From assembly GCA_913056495.1 (NCBI GenBank), contig CAJXMO010000006.1, positions 124,001 through 188,000 of the forward strand: 64,000 nucleotides of DNA, written 5' to 3'. The DNA is from an uncultured Alteromonadaceae bacterium (GTDB lineage: Bacteria; Pseudomonadota; Gammaproteobacteria; Enterobacterales; Alteromonadaceae). Shown piece by piece: positions 52,279 through 61,408 of the stretch. Position 1 is the stretch's first letter. Each line of letters opens with the position of its first letter. The notes under the pieces are model-generated. The model did no database searches and was not told the DNA's origin. It saw only the letters and a program-made list of their open reading frames with translations. Both the position numbers and the translations under genes were made by a program.

Positions 52279-55200
52279 ATGAAATTTTATAACAGGATTT
52301 TTGCAAAGTCTCCACTGGCTTTGAGCGTTGCCGCAGCTATCTGCACAACTCAGGGAATCGCCGCAGAAACAGACCAAACAGAAGTCATTCAGGTTAAGGG
52401 AATAAGAGGCAGCATTGTAGCCGCTCAATCCATTAAACGGGATGCTGTTGGGGTTGTAGATGCTATTTCAGCAGAAGATATTGGTAAATTCCCAGATACT
52501 AATCTGGCAGAATCGCTGCAGCGTATTTCAGGTGTTTCTATCAGCCGGGAAAATGGTGAAGGCTCAAAAGTAACCGTACGTGGCTTTGGCGCTGAATATA
52601 ATATGGTGACTTTAAATGGCCGGACTATGCCAGCAGGTGGTGTCTATGGCGGGGGTTCAGGCGCAGGTGGCACGGTGGGCGGCTCTACCCGGGCATTTGA
52701 TTTTGCGAGTCTGGCATCAGAAAGTGTCAGTGGTGTACAGGTCTATAAAACCGGTAAAGCGAGTATCGCAAGTGGCGGTATTGGCGCCACAATTAATATT
52801 GAAACAACACGACCGCTGCAAAAACCAGGCTTTCATGCCAGTATTGGCGCAAAAGCGGTACATGATACCACCAACCGTACTGGTGATGATTTAACACCAG
52901 AATTATCCGGTTTAGTCAGCTGGACAGATGACAATTCTGAATTTGGTGTCGCTTTAACCGGAAGTTTTCAAAAACGAGATTCAGGTACCCGCGGTATTGC
53001 CGTTAATGCATGGAATCAGGGGATCTGGGGAGAGGACACATTATATTCATTTGCACCAAATGCCGTCATAGAAAATGAACCGGCTGAAGGTACTTTGTAT
53101 TCAAGGCCAAATGATGTGCGCTATACCTTTTCAGACATACAAAGAGAGCGCTCCAATGCACAACTGACGCTGCAATGGGCGCCTAGCGATTATATCGTCG
53201 CCACCATGGATTATACGTTTGCTGAGAATGAAATGTTAGAGCGCCGTGGTGAATCGACTAGCTGGTTTGCAAACAATACGTCAATAACCAAAGTTGTATT
53301 TGATACGAACCCAAATCTGGCATCTCCGCTTTATATCGAAGAAGTAAACGGCCCACGGGACCAAGGCTATGAGCAACAGCTACGTCAGCAAACCAATACA
53401 TTAAAATCGCTGGGGTTAAATCTGGATCTGCAAGTGACAGATAACTTAAATGTAAAACTGGATTACCATTCATCTTCAATGGACAGTTTACCAACCGGTC
53501 CCGGAAAATCGGGTGAAATCGCAGCCAGTATAGGCGCGCCTACACAAATAGCACACTGGGTGGATTATAGTGGTGATTTACCTTTATTCGGAATGACCCT
53601 GGACGACAGTGCCCGGGGTAATAACAACGGGATTCATGATGCCGCAGATATAGGCTCTCAGGTTGTTCGCGTATTTTATGCCGATCAAACTATGGATATA
53701 GACCAGTTTAAAATGGACGGTAGCTACGAGTTTGAGGAAGGCTCATTTGATTTTGGTATTGAAAGTCGCGAAATGAACATGAATGCGAAACAGTCTGATC
53801 GCTACATGGCTATGGGTGACTGGGCGATTGCCAATGTTGGGGATATACCCGAAAACCTGTTCGAAGATTTTAATTTAGCCGATTTTGACGACCACGATGC
53901 ATCCGGCTCATTTCAGGGTGGTTTCAGAGGCAATGCGGAAGATATTGCAGAATCTCTAGTTGGTACCTACGGGACTCAAGATAACGGATATTGTGTCTGC
54001 TATAATCCTACTTTTTCCAGTAATGACTCTATAACAGAAAAAATTCAGGCGGCTTATTTCCAGTTTAATTTAATGGGCGAACTAGCCGGTCTGGAAACCA
54101 ATCTTGCATTAGGTATGCGTTATGAAACAACTGAGGTAAAGTCGTCAGCTTTAGTCACCATTCCTCAGTATCTGACCTGGCAGGACAACAACGATTTTTT
54201 AATTGAATATGGCGATAACGAACCTGAAATATTTGGTTTAAATGCTGAATACGACAGTTTTTTACCCAGTTTTGATTTTGATATCTCGTTCACTGACGAT
54301 ATTAAAGGTCGTTTGTCATACAGTAAAACCATTGCACGAGCTAAGTTTTCAGATCTGAGTTCTTCTATAGGTACTTATAATGCTGGCGGTGGTTCAACCT
54401 ATAATGGTGCGATTCCGACAGCCGATTCAGGCAACCCTGCCCTGCTGCCACTTGAATCAGACAATTATGATGCGTCTGTAGAATATTATTATACCGACGA
54501 CAGCTATCTGGCATTCGGTTTATGGGAAAAACGAGTCAGCAACTTTATCGGCACGGAACAGGTAGACAGAACCTTATTTAATATTCGGGATGCCTCAAGC
54601 GGACCGTCTGTAGAAGCGGCTGCACAGGCCCTTATTGATGCAGGACATCCGGTTGACGATACCACTTTGTTTACCATGATGGCTATTTTAAGCAACCCGG
54701 GCGCATTCCCTGAAGGCGCGGATGCTTATGAGGGCACACTGGAACAATCCCAGCAAATTGCAACTGACTATGATGTTATACCAGACGCACAGAGCCCGCT
54801 AACCACGTTCAGGGTGAGTCAACCTGTGAATAACAAAAGCGCCAAAATTCACGGTATAGAAATCGCTTCGAGTCATTTTTTTGGTGATTCAGGCTTTGGT
54901 CTGCAAGCCAACTATACAATTGTTCGTGGTGATGTGAAATTTGATAATTATGCCGACCCCAGTGTTTCTCAGTTTGCTCTGTTAGGGCTCAGTGACACAG
55001 TCAACTTAGTCGGTATTTACGACAAAGACGGTTTGCAAGCCCGTATAGCTTATAACTGGCGCGATAAATATCTACGCGAATCCAGCGAAGACAGCTCCCG
55101 TAACCCAATTTATGTAGAAGCTTATTCACAGATTGATTTAAATGTCAGTTACGAATTAAGCGATAACTTAAGTGTATTTTTTGAAGGCTTAAATATCACC

Positions 55201-55299
55201 GGTGAAGATCGCCGGGATCATGGCCGTTCAAAAACACAAATTGAGTACCTATTAGATCTGGGTGCACGTTATCAAGTTGGAGCACGTTATAACTTCTAA
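52279..55299 (+). CDS. Large TonB-dependent receptor (Caulobacter-type, polysaccharide/carbohydrate class)
   Basis: 1006 residues with a signal peptide (SVAAAICTTQGIAA-ET). The TonB-box-like TEVIQVKGIRGSIVAAQSIK and the plug segments AVGVVDAISAEDIGKFPDTN, LAESLQRISGVSISRENGEG and VTVRGFGAEYNMVTLNGRTM are the hallmark of the Caulobacter-type receptor family found in marine carbohydrate-degrading bacteria. The barrel ends QVGARYNF. Two closely spaced Cys (YCVCYN) sit in a surface loop. It heads the SapC/JmjC/halogenase/DUF6445 train and is divergent from GH3; the imported ligand is probably an oligosaccharide, inferred from context. Confidence 0.94.
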   Translation: MKFYNRIFAKSPLALSVAAAICTTQGIAAETDQTEVIQVKGIRGSIVAAQSIKRDAVGVVDAISAEDIGKFPDTNLAESLQRISGVSISRENGEGSKVTVRGFGAEYNMVTLNGRTMPAGGVYGGGSGAGGTVGGSTRAFDFASLASESVSGVQVYKTGKASIASGGIGATINIETTRPLQKPGFHASIGAKAVHDTTNRTGDDLTPELSGLVSWTDDNSEFGVALTGSFQKRDSGTRGIAVNAWNQGIWGEDTLYSFAPNAVIENEPAEGTLYSRPNDVRYTFSDIQRERSNAQLTLQWAPSDYIVATMDYTFAENEMLERRGESTSWFANNTSITKVVFDTNPNLASPLYIEEVNGPRDQGYEQQLRQQTNTLKSLGLNLDLQVTDNLNVKLDYHSSSMDSLPTGPGKSGEIAASIGAPTQIAHWVDYSGDLPLFGMTLDDSARGNNNGIHDAADIGSQVVRVFYADQTMDIDQFKMDGSYEFEEGSFDFGIESREMNMNAKQSDRYMAMGDWAIANVGDIPENLFEDFNLADFDDHDASGSFQGGFRGNAEDIAESLVGTYGTQDNGYCVCYNPTFSSNDSITEKIQAAYFQFNLMGELAGLETNLALGMRYETTEVKSSALVTIPQYLTWQDNNDFLIEYGDNEPEIFGLNAEYDSFLPSFDFDISFTDDIKGRLSYSKTIARAKFSDLSSSIGTYNAGGGSTYNGAIPTADSGNPALLPLESDNYDASVEYYYTDDSYLAFGLWEKRVSNFIGTEQVDRTLFNIRDASSGPSVEAAAQALIDAGHPVDDTTLFTMMAILSNPGAFPEGADAYEGTLEQSQQIATDYDVIPDAQSPLTTFRVSQPVNNKSAKIHGIEIASSHFFGDSGFGLQANYTIVRGDVKFDNYADPSVSQFALLGLSDTVNLVGIYDKDGLQARIAYNWRDKYLRESSEDSSRNPIYVEAYSQIDLNVSYELSDNLSVFFEGLNITGEDRRDHGRSKTQIEYLLDLGARYQVGARYNF

Positions 55300-55310
55300 A
55301 TAAGCAATAA

Positions 55311-55335
55311 TTAAGCCGCCTGCGAGGCGGCTTAA
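55311..55335 (+). terminator. Perfect hairpin between receptor and SapC genes
   Basis: TTAAGCCGCC (55311-55320), loop TGCGA, GGCGGCTTAA (55326-55335). A 10-bp perfect stem with no following T-run. More likely an mRNA-stabilising or attenuating element lowering expression of the downstream enzymes relative to the receptor than a full terminator. Confidence 0.6.
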
Positions 55336-55358
55336 TCACAAAATTAAAAGGAGTCAGT

Positions 55359-56087
55359 ATGGGTCAGTTGGAATTATTGAATAATGTTACACATGCCGAA
55401 CTAATGGTCGATCAAGCAAAACTATTTGATCAACCCACAGGAAATTGTGTGCTGGCATTTCCAACCGAATTTTCGGATTTGCAACGTGAATATCCTATTT
55501 TACTGCAATACAATCAGCAAACTGAACAATTCCAAGCTATTGCCTTATTAGGGCTGGAAAATAACGAAAACTTGTACCTGACAAATGCTCAGTGGGACGC
55601 TAAATATTTGCCGGCCAGTATTGCCAAAGGACCATTTTCAATCGGGATGCAAAAAAACCAGCAAGCACAGCAAGCGCAAGTTCAACCGGTAGTCATGATT
55701 GACCCCGCTCACTCAACAATTAATGATAAACAAGGGACTCGGATATTTAAAGAATTTGGCGGTAACAGTCAGTACTTAGATTATATCAATCAGGTGCTTA
55801 ATGTGATTTTACAAGGCATAGATCAGGCTAAAGCCATGTACTGCGCATATCAGGCCATGGGCTTAATAGAACCTCTCACGCTGGAAATCACACTCAAGCA
55901 TAACCAAACGCATAAAATAAATGGGTTTTATACCATCAGCAGAGAAAAACTGGCTCGCCTCAATGCTGAACAAGTGTATCAGTTAAATCATACCGGTTTA
56001 TTAGAAGGGGCATATTTAATCGCAAACTCGCTCAATAATGTTCAAAGATTAATTAATTATAAAAATGAGCGCATTCAAGCACGCTAA
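55359..56087 (+). CDS. SapC-like protein
   Basis: 242 residues. The pattern CVLAFPTEFSDLQREYPILL, FQAIALLGLENNENLYL and the later KGPFSIGM matches the SapC family (first named in Campylobacter S-layer clusters), which in marine bacteria regularly follows TonB receptors. No signal peptide. AAAAGGAG lies 8 bp before the ATG. It is separated from the receptor by the hairpin at 55311 and followed 27 bp later by a JmjC-like gene. Function unknown; conserved placement suggests work with the downstream oxygenases. Confidence 0.85.
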   Translation: MGQLELLNNVTHAELMVDQAKLFDQPTGNCVLAFPTEFSDLQREYPILLQYNQQTEQFQAIALLGLENNENLYLTNAQWDAKYLPASIAKGPFSIGMQKNQQAQQAQVQPVVMIDPAHSTINDKQGTRIFKEFGGNSQYLDYINQVLNVILQGIDQAKAMYCAYQAMGLIEPLTLEITLKHNQTHKINGFYTISREKLARLNAEQVYQLNHTGLLEGAYLIANSLNNVQRLINYKNERIQAR

Positions 56088-56114
56088 TTAAAACTAAAAC
56101 TATGATTTTAATTT

Positions 56115-57158
56115 ATGACAAAGATTAACCAAAAGGTCAAAGTTGTTGAAGGAATAAGCGAAAACGAGATTCCGGATTATATCTTTGAGTCGCAGCAGCC
56201 TCTGATATTAAAAGGGTTGGTAAAAAACTGGCCACTGACCCAACTGGGCTTAACGGATACACAAAAAGCCATTGCCCAACTCATCGACGCTGACAGTCAG
56301 CAAGTTGCGCCTGTATATTATGGACAGACAGATTCAGGAAACCGTTTAGGCTATATCTCAGATTGCACATCGCTTAATTTTGAAATTAAATCAGTCAATT
56401 TAACTCAGGTCTTACAGGAACTGGCCAACAACCTGGATAATCCCGCCTACCCGCTACGCTATATTGCCTCTAACGTTTTACAAATTCATTTTCCGGATAT
56501 CTTTAAAAACAACCAGTTATCTTTTGACTCGCCCTACTTTAAAAACAAACCAATGCAACCGGGCGATCCACTGACTGGCATCTGGATTGGCAACCGTACA
56601 CTGTCTCCCTGCCATTGGGATGCTCAGTGCAATATTGCCTGCTGTGTCGTCGGTCATCGCAAATTCACCTTATTTCCGCCAAGTCAGATAGAAAACCTAT
56701 ACCCGGGTCCGCTGGAATTAACACCGGGTGGCCAGAGCATCACTCTGGTCGACTTTGACAACCCTGACTTTGAACGTTTCCCTAAATATAAAAATGCCAT
56801 ACAACACGGACAAATCGCTGAGTTAGAACCGGGTGATGCGATTTTTATACCTTGCATGTGGTGGCATCAGGTTGAGGCTATCAATACATTTAACGTATTG
56901 ATTAATTACTGGTGGAATCCGTTCGAAAAAATCAGAGGCCAGGCCATGCCGGTTTTAGAACATGCCATTTTAAGTTTGCGTGACAGACCAACTTTCGAAA
57001 AGCAGGCGTGGAAATACTTGTTTGATTATTATATTTTTGGTGATGATCAAGTCGCAGGCGAACATATACCAGCCGATGCGCGTGGCAAACTTGGCAAAAT
57101 AGATACACTGAAAGCTCGCCAACTCAGAGCGCTTTTAATTAATAAATTAAACCGATAA
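56115..57158 (+). CDS. Cupin-8/JmjC-type Fe(II)/2-oxoglutarate oxygenase
   Basis: 347 residues. The iron triad is visible: H-x-D in LSPCHWDAQCNIACCVVGHR and the distal His in DAIFIPCMWWHQVEAI. The N-terminal part (SQQPLILKGLVKNWPL) is the usual lead-in of JmjC hydroxylases. No signal peptide. Such proteins hydroxylate side chains of proteins or small molecules in the cytoplasm. It lies between SapC and the tryptophan halogenase, with only 9 bp to the latter, so the enzymes are co-expressed. Confidence 0.92.
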   Translation: MTKINQKVKVVEGISENEIPDYIFESQQPLILKGLVKNWPLTQLGLTDTQKAIAQLIDADSQQVAPVYYGQTDSGNRLGYISDCTSLNFEIKSVNLTQVLQELANNLDNPAYPLRYIASNVLQIHFPDIFKNNQLSFDSPYFKNKPMQPGDPLTGIWIGNRTLSPCHWDAQCNIACCVVGHRKFTLFPPSQIENLYPGPLELTPGGQSITLVDFDNPDFERFPKYKNAIQHGQIAELEPGDAIFIPCMWWHQVEAINTFNVLINYWWNPFEKIRGQAMPVLEHAILSLRDRPTFEKQAWKYLFDYYIFGDDQVAGEHIPADARGKLGKIDTLKARQLRALLINKLNR

Positions 57159-57167
57159 GACAGAGTA

Positions 57168-58643
57168 ATGGAACAGACGATTCAAAAAATTGTGATTGCA
57201 GGGGGCGGCAGTGCCGGATGGATGGCCGCAGCGGCTTTATCTAAAAAATTAGGTGGCTCAGTTCAGATTGAATTAGTCGAATCAGATGAAATTGCAACGG
57301 TTGGTGTCGGTGAAGCTAGCATACCGCCGATTAGGGCTTTTCATAAATTACTCGGAATTGATGAGCAGGCTTTTATAAAAGCAACTCAAGCCAGCTTTAA
57401 ACTGGGTATCTCGTTTGAAAACTGGCAAGTAATTGGCAAACATTATTTTCATTCATTTGGTCAAACCGGACAACAAACCTGGATAGCAGATTTTATTCAT
57501 TTTTGGTTAAGGGCCAAATCACTCGGCTTTGCCAAAGACTTTGGTGAATACTGTCTTGAGCATGAGCTGGCCAAGCATAATAAGTTCGCAATTAGCCAAA
57601 AACCTAACCTGAATTACGCTTATCATCTGGATGCAGGCGAATATGCCAGATTCTTACGAGCCTTCAGTGAGCACCTGGGGGTCAGCCGGACTCAAGGAAA
57701 AATTGTGAGTGTTAAACAAAATATTCAGACTGGCGATATCGAATCTTTAATATTAGATTCAGGCAAAGTCATCCACGGCGACTTATTTATTGATTGCACC
57801 GGCTTTAGAGGGTTGTTAATTGAGCAAACCTTGCATACAGGCTATCAGGACTGGTCTCACTGGTTGCCTTGCGATCGCGCAATTGCCATTCAAACCGAAA
57901 AAGTGTCTGACGCTAAACCCTATACCCGTTCAATTGCCCGGGATTTCGGCTGGCAATGGCAAATTCCGCTGCAAAACCGAATCGGTAATGGTTTAGTCTA
58001 TTGCAGTAAATACTTGTCTGATGAAGCTGCTCAGCAACAATTAATCTCGAACCTGGATTCTGACCCAATCAATACAGCAAAAGTCATTCGTTATAAAACC
58101 GGGCGAAGATTAAAGCACTGGCATAAAAACTGTATTGCGCTGGGTCTGGCATCAGGCTTTGTCGAGCCGCTCGAATCAACCAGTTTGCACTTGATTATGA
58201 CAGGTATTACCCGTCTGATTCAGCTCTTTTCGTTTAATCAAATTAACCCGTCAGTTGTTGACGAATATAACCGCCAAAGCCGCGATGAAATCGAAAAAAT
58301 CAGAGACTTTATAATTTTACATTACCACCAGACAGACAGAACGGACACTGCATTCTGGCGATATTGCAAATCAATGGACATTCCACACAGTCTGGCCCAC
58401 AGAATCGACATCTTTAGAGACAATGCACTCGCCTTCCAACATAACAATGAACTGTTCAGAATAGATTCCTGGACACAGGTGATGCTAGGCCAAGGGATTA
58501 TGCCGGCGCAATTTCATCAAGCCGTCAATCAAATGCCAACGCAGGAGTTAAAGCAATTATTAGATTCTATGAGTCAGCATATTGAACAAGTGGTACAGCG
58601 TATGCCGACACATCAAAGCTTTTTAAATCAGCACTTTTCCTAA
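57168..58643 (+). CDS. Flavin-dependent tryptophan-halogenase-family enzyme
   Basis: 491 residues, near the usual length of about 510. It has the FAD loop IAGGGSAGWMAAAALSKK, GVGEASIPPIRAFH, the catalytic-lysine block SFKLGISFENW, the halogenase signature W-x-W-x-I-P (GWQWQIPLQNR), DCTGFRGLL and FVEPLESTSLHLIM with the conserved E and S. These residues suggest that chlorination or bromination of an aromatic or other activated carbon is possible. In this TonB/SapC/JmjC context the family is widespread but its substrate is not known; free tryptophan is not assumed. Confidence 0.93.
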   Translation: MEQTIQKIVIAGGGSAGWMAAAALSKKLGGSVQIELVESDEIATVGVGEASIPPIRAFHKLLGIDEQAFIKATQASFKLGISFENWQVIGKHYFHSFGQTGQQTWIADFIHFWLRAKSLGFAKDFGEYCLEHELAKHNKFAISQKPNLNYAYHLDAGEYARFLRAFSEHLGVSRTQGKIVSVKQNIQTGDIESLILDSGKVIHGDLFIDCTGFRGLLIEQTLHTGYQDWSHWLPCDRAIAIQTEKVSDAKPYTRSIARDFGWQWQIPLQNRIGNGLVYCSKYLSDEAAQQQLISNLDSDPINTAKVIRYKTGRRLKHWHKNCIALGLASGFVEPLESTSLHLIMTGITRLIQLFSFNQINPSVVDEYNRQSRDEIEKIRDFIILHYHQTDRTDTAFWRYCKSMDIPHSLAHRIDIFRDNALAFQHNNELFRIDSWTQVMLGQGIMPAQFHQAVNQMPTQELKQLLDSMSQHIEQVVQRMPTHQSFLNQHFS

Positions 58644-58672
58644 TTCGGTCAACAATAACAGGTTCGCTTTTA

Positions 58673-59374
58673 ATGAAACTCAGCACCAGCAGCAAACTGA
58701 AAATACATACTGAAACGCTGGGCGAGGAACAAACGCCAGTACTGATAGTTGATAATTTTATTGAGCAAGTTGATTGTTTGATTGAATTTGCTGCACAACA
58801 AAACTTTTTCAGGCCGCCAGGTTATTATCCGGGTGTCAGGGCAAACGCCTCCGCCGCTTATCAGGTATTATTAATTAAGTTGATAAGACCTTACCTGAAA
58901 ACCCTGTTTAACATTACCCATACTCAGATGCGTGCCAGCCAAACCCAGTTTTCGTTGGCGACTCAAGCGGCCAATAATTTACATCTACTGCAACGCATAC
59001 CACACTTTGATTCAACTCAGGACAATTCACTTGCCACTGTGCACTATCTATTTAAACAGGACTTCGGCGGCACTGGGTTTTATCGCCACAAAAAAACAAA
59101 TTTTGAACGGATAACAAAAGCCCGACTGACAGCCTACCTAAAATCACTGGAATCGGAAAACGGTACTGAAAACATGCCTAAAAAACGCGATGGTTATATT
59201 AACGGAGATACCCGATTATTTAGCCAAATTGCCAAACAGGAAGCCAGATTTAACCGCCTGCTCGTTTATCCACAAAATATATTACACTCAGGGGATATAC
59301 CTAACACCTTTGTCCCGGATAACCGTGCGCGAAATGGCCGGCTGACTCTGAATACATTTATAGATGTTCTCTGA
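58673..59374 (+). CDS. DUF6445-family protein, possible 2-oxoglutarate oxygenase
   Basis: 233 residues. A beta-rich protein with RIPHFDSTQDN (H-x-D), ILHSGDI (distal His) and GRLTLNTFI (Arg), spaced like the Fe(II)/2-oxoglutarate triad plus co-substrate Arg of prolyl-hydroxylase-type double-stranded helices. The start VLIVDNFIEQVDCLIEFAAQ and FFRPPGYYPGVRA are typical of the DUF6445 group that follows halogenases in marine receptor clusters. Last gene of the cluster. Enzyme class is inference from the motif pattern. Confidence 0.8.
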   Translation: MKLSTSSKLKIHTETLGEEQTPVLIVDNFIEQVDCLIEFAAQQNFFRPPGYYPGVRANASAAYQVLLIKLIRPYLKTLFNITHTQMRASQTQFSLATQAANNLHLLQRIPHFDSTQDNSLATVHYLFKQDFGGTGFYRHKKTNFERITKARLTAYLKSLESENGTENMPKKRDGYINGDTRLFSQIAKQEARFNRLLVYPQNILHSGDIPNTFVPDNRARNGRLTLNTFIDVL

Positions 59375-59482
59375 TTTTAAGACATTTTTAAACCAAATAC
59401 AGCTAACGTATCCAGCTCCATCTCAGTACCTGTATGCAACAATGAGTTAAAAGCCTCCTGTGCAATGCCACAAGAAAACACA

Positions 59483-60292
59483 CTAGCAACCGATTAAGTC
59501 TTCCAGATAAAACCGTTTATCCATTTTATAATTCTGATTAAACTTTCGAATAGCAGCCCCATTTTGTTGCATAAATAAATCAAAAATATCGCCTCGTTTA
59601 TTAAGTTCAAGTAGTGCATTTTCCAGTTTTTTACCAAGCAGCTGTTTTACTTTCGGGCTATAAAATATTTTTACCGGCGCTTCATAATAAATTGAGTAGT
59701 CTGGCACTAACGCCAATTCCGGGTGTGTATCCAGTTCACTCTGATATTCAAATATTGATCTGGGAATATAATCGGCTCGCCCTTTTATCAGCATTTTAAA
59801 CAGGCTTTCGTACTCAGTTGTGCCTGAAACCGGCACACCAGCTGTTAAAAACAACTTATATTCCGGCCAGTCTTTTCCAACCAGAGCCGTTAATTTAGTC
59901 AAATAACATCGTTTATTTATTTGCGTAAAAGCCACCAGTTTATCCGGCATAGTTAATAAAACACGTTTACCAAATTGACCAAAATAAATATCAAAGTCGA
60001 GAAAATAATGGAGTTGCTCTCTGTCTGAATCAGAGACAGACCAGACAAAATCAATATTATTTTTATTTAGCTCTAACAAAGCCCTACCCTGGTGGATTTC
60101 TCCCAAAGAAGGAGCTAATTGAATATTTTGTTCATCAAGATTAATCTGAGCCATAATCAGTTTAATCACATCAACGGGATAAGTTGACCGAGTATCCTTT
60201 ACGGATTCATTTTGCGGGAAAGTCAGTTCGATTGCTTGTCCCGATAAACTCAACATCAGTAAGCAGAACAACATGATCTTATTGAAACTCAA
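59483..60292 (-). CDS. Periplasmic solute-binding-like protein (SBP family 3 type)
   Basis: 269 residues from a TTG start at 60292, preceded by AAAGG at a 9-bp spacing; the first ATG (60274) would remove the basic part of the signal peptide. SFNKIMLFCLLMLSLSGQA-IE is the signal sequence. The rest (alternating alpha/beta with SVSDSDREQLHYF and AGVPVSGTTEYESLFKMLIK) resembles amino-acid-type binding proteins repurposed as sensor domains. No transporter genes flank it. The ligand is unknown. It is divergent from the MoxR operon. Confidence 0.75.
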   Translation of the reverse strand: MSFNKIMLFCLLMLSLSGQAIELTFPQNESVKDTRSTYPVDVIKLIMAQINLDEQNIQLAPSLGEIHQGRALLELNKNNIDFVWSVSDSDREQLHYFLDFDIYFGQFGKRVLLTMPDKLVAFTQINKRCYLTKLTALVGKDWPEYKLFLTAGVPVSGTTEYESLFKMLIKGRADYIPRSIFEYQSELDTHPELALVPDYSIYYEAPVKIFYSPKVKQLLGKKLENALLELNKRGDIFDLFMQQNGAAIRKFNQNYKMDKRFYLEDLIGC

Positions 60293-60464
60293 AAGGCAAT
60301 ACCTTTGCTGACCTGAATTATCATAAATATAGTACAGGCTTACCTATTTATCCTGACAGCACAACAAGACTTAGACCCAAATCAATAAATGCTGCTATGA
60401 TTAATCTGAAAAGCAGATTTACCCGTTTAATAAACAATTAAAACCAAAAGGCTTTCCCGATTTT

Positions 60465-61379
60465 ATGGATAAACTCAGCAGTATCATCATCAATAAAATA
60501 TCCGATGTTGTTTTGGGCAAAGAACAGCAAATTAAATTAGCGTTATCCTGTTTATTAGCCAAAGGGCATTTACTCATTGAAGATTTACCCGGCATGGGTA
60601 AAACGACCTTGTCACATGCATTATCAGCGGCTATGGGGCTGAGTTTTAGCCGGGTTCAGTTTACGTCAGACCTGCTGCCGGCTGATATTATCGGCGTTTC
60701 AATTTTTAAATCTGACAGTCATGAGTTTAATTTTCATCCCGGTCCTATCTTTAATCAGGTCGTTCTGGCCGATGAAATTAATCGCGCCAGTCCAAAAACG
60801 CAAAGCGCATTGTTAGAAGCCATGGCCGAAAATCAGGTCAGCGTGGATGGTAAAACCTATCCATTAGATGATCCGTTTTTTGTGATTGCCACGCAAAATC
60901 CTTTGTATCAATCCGGTACTTATCCGCTCCCTGAAAGTCAGCTGGACAGATTTTTAATGAGAATTAGTTTAGGTTATCCACCCAAGACAGCCGAGCTGGA
61001 AATGCTGCAACAAGTGCAGACTGAAAAACAGGACTATGCTCAGTTTGCTTGCATTACAGCCACAGAACTCACCGAAATTCAACAAGCAGTCAATCACATT
61101 CATGCATCAGACAGCTTGCTCAATTATATTCTCGAGCTGGTCAGCCTGAGTCGCCAGAGCAGTGAATTTCCGTATCCGTTATCACCAAGAGCAAGTCAGG
61201 CTATTTTACAGGCCGCTAAAGCCTGGGCATTTATTGAAGGACGCGACTTTGTTACCGCAGACGACGTTCAGGCTATATTTCCGGCAGTTACTGAGCACAG
61301 GTTATCACCTGCATTAAATGCGGCTTCACCTGATACCAGCTACAGTCAGAAATTACTGGATGCGGTCGATCCTGTGTAA
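60465..61379 (+). CDS. MoxR-type AAA+ ATPase
   Basis: 304 residues. Walker A in EDLPGMGKTTLSHALSAAMG, Walker B in VVLADEINRASPKTQSALLE, FFVIATQNPLYQSGTYPLPE (sensor 1 region) and RASQAILQAAKAWAFIEGRD are MoxR hallmarks. A chaperone-like ATPase that acts with the following DUF58 and transglutaminase proteins. The gene is 29 bp upstream of DUF58. Confidence 0.95.
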   Translation: MDKLSSIIINKISDVVLGKEQQIKLALSCLLAKGHLLIEDLPGMGKTTLSHALSAAMGLSFSRVQFTSDLLPADIIGVSIFKSDSHEFNFHPGPIFNQVVLADEINRASPKTQSALLEAMAENQVSVDGKTYPLDDPFFVIATQNPLYQSGTYPLPESQLDRFLMRISLGYPPKTAELEMLQQVQTEKQDYAQFACITATELTEIQQAVNHIHASDSLLNYILELVSLSRQSSEFPYPLSPRASQAILQAAKAWAFIEGRDFVTADDVQAIFPAVTEHRLSPALNAASPDTSYSQKLLDAVDPV

Positions 61380-61408
61380 TGATAACAATCTGACCAGCCG
61401 AGGAAAAA

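Noticed and set aside
57168..58643. A halogenated natural-product gene cluster
   Set aside because: No polyketide, peptide synthetase or prenyl transferase genes; neighbours are the receptor/SapC/JmjC set typical of carbohydrate uptake loci.
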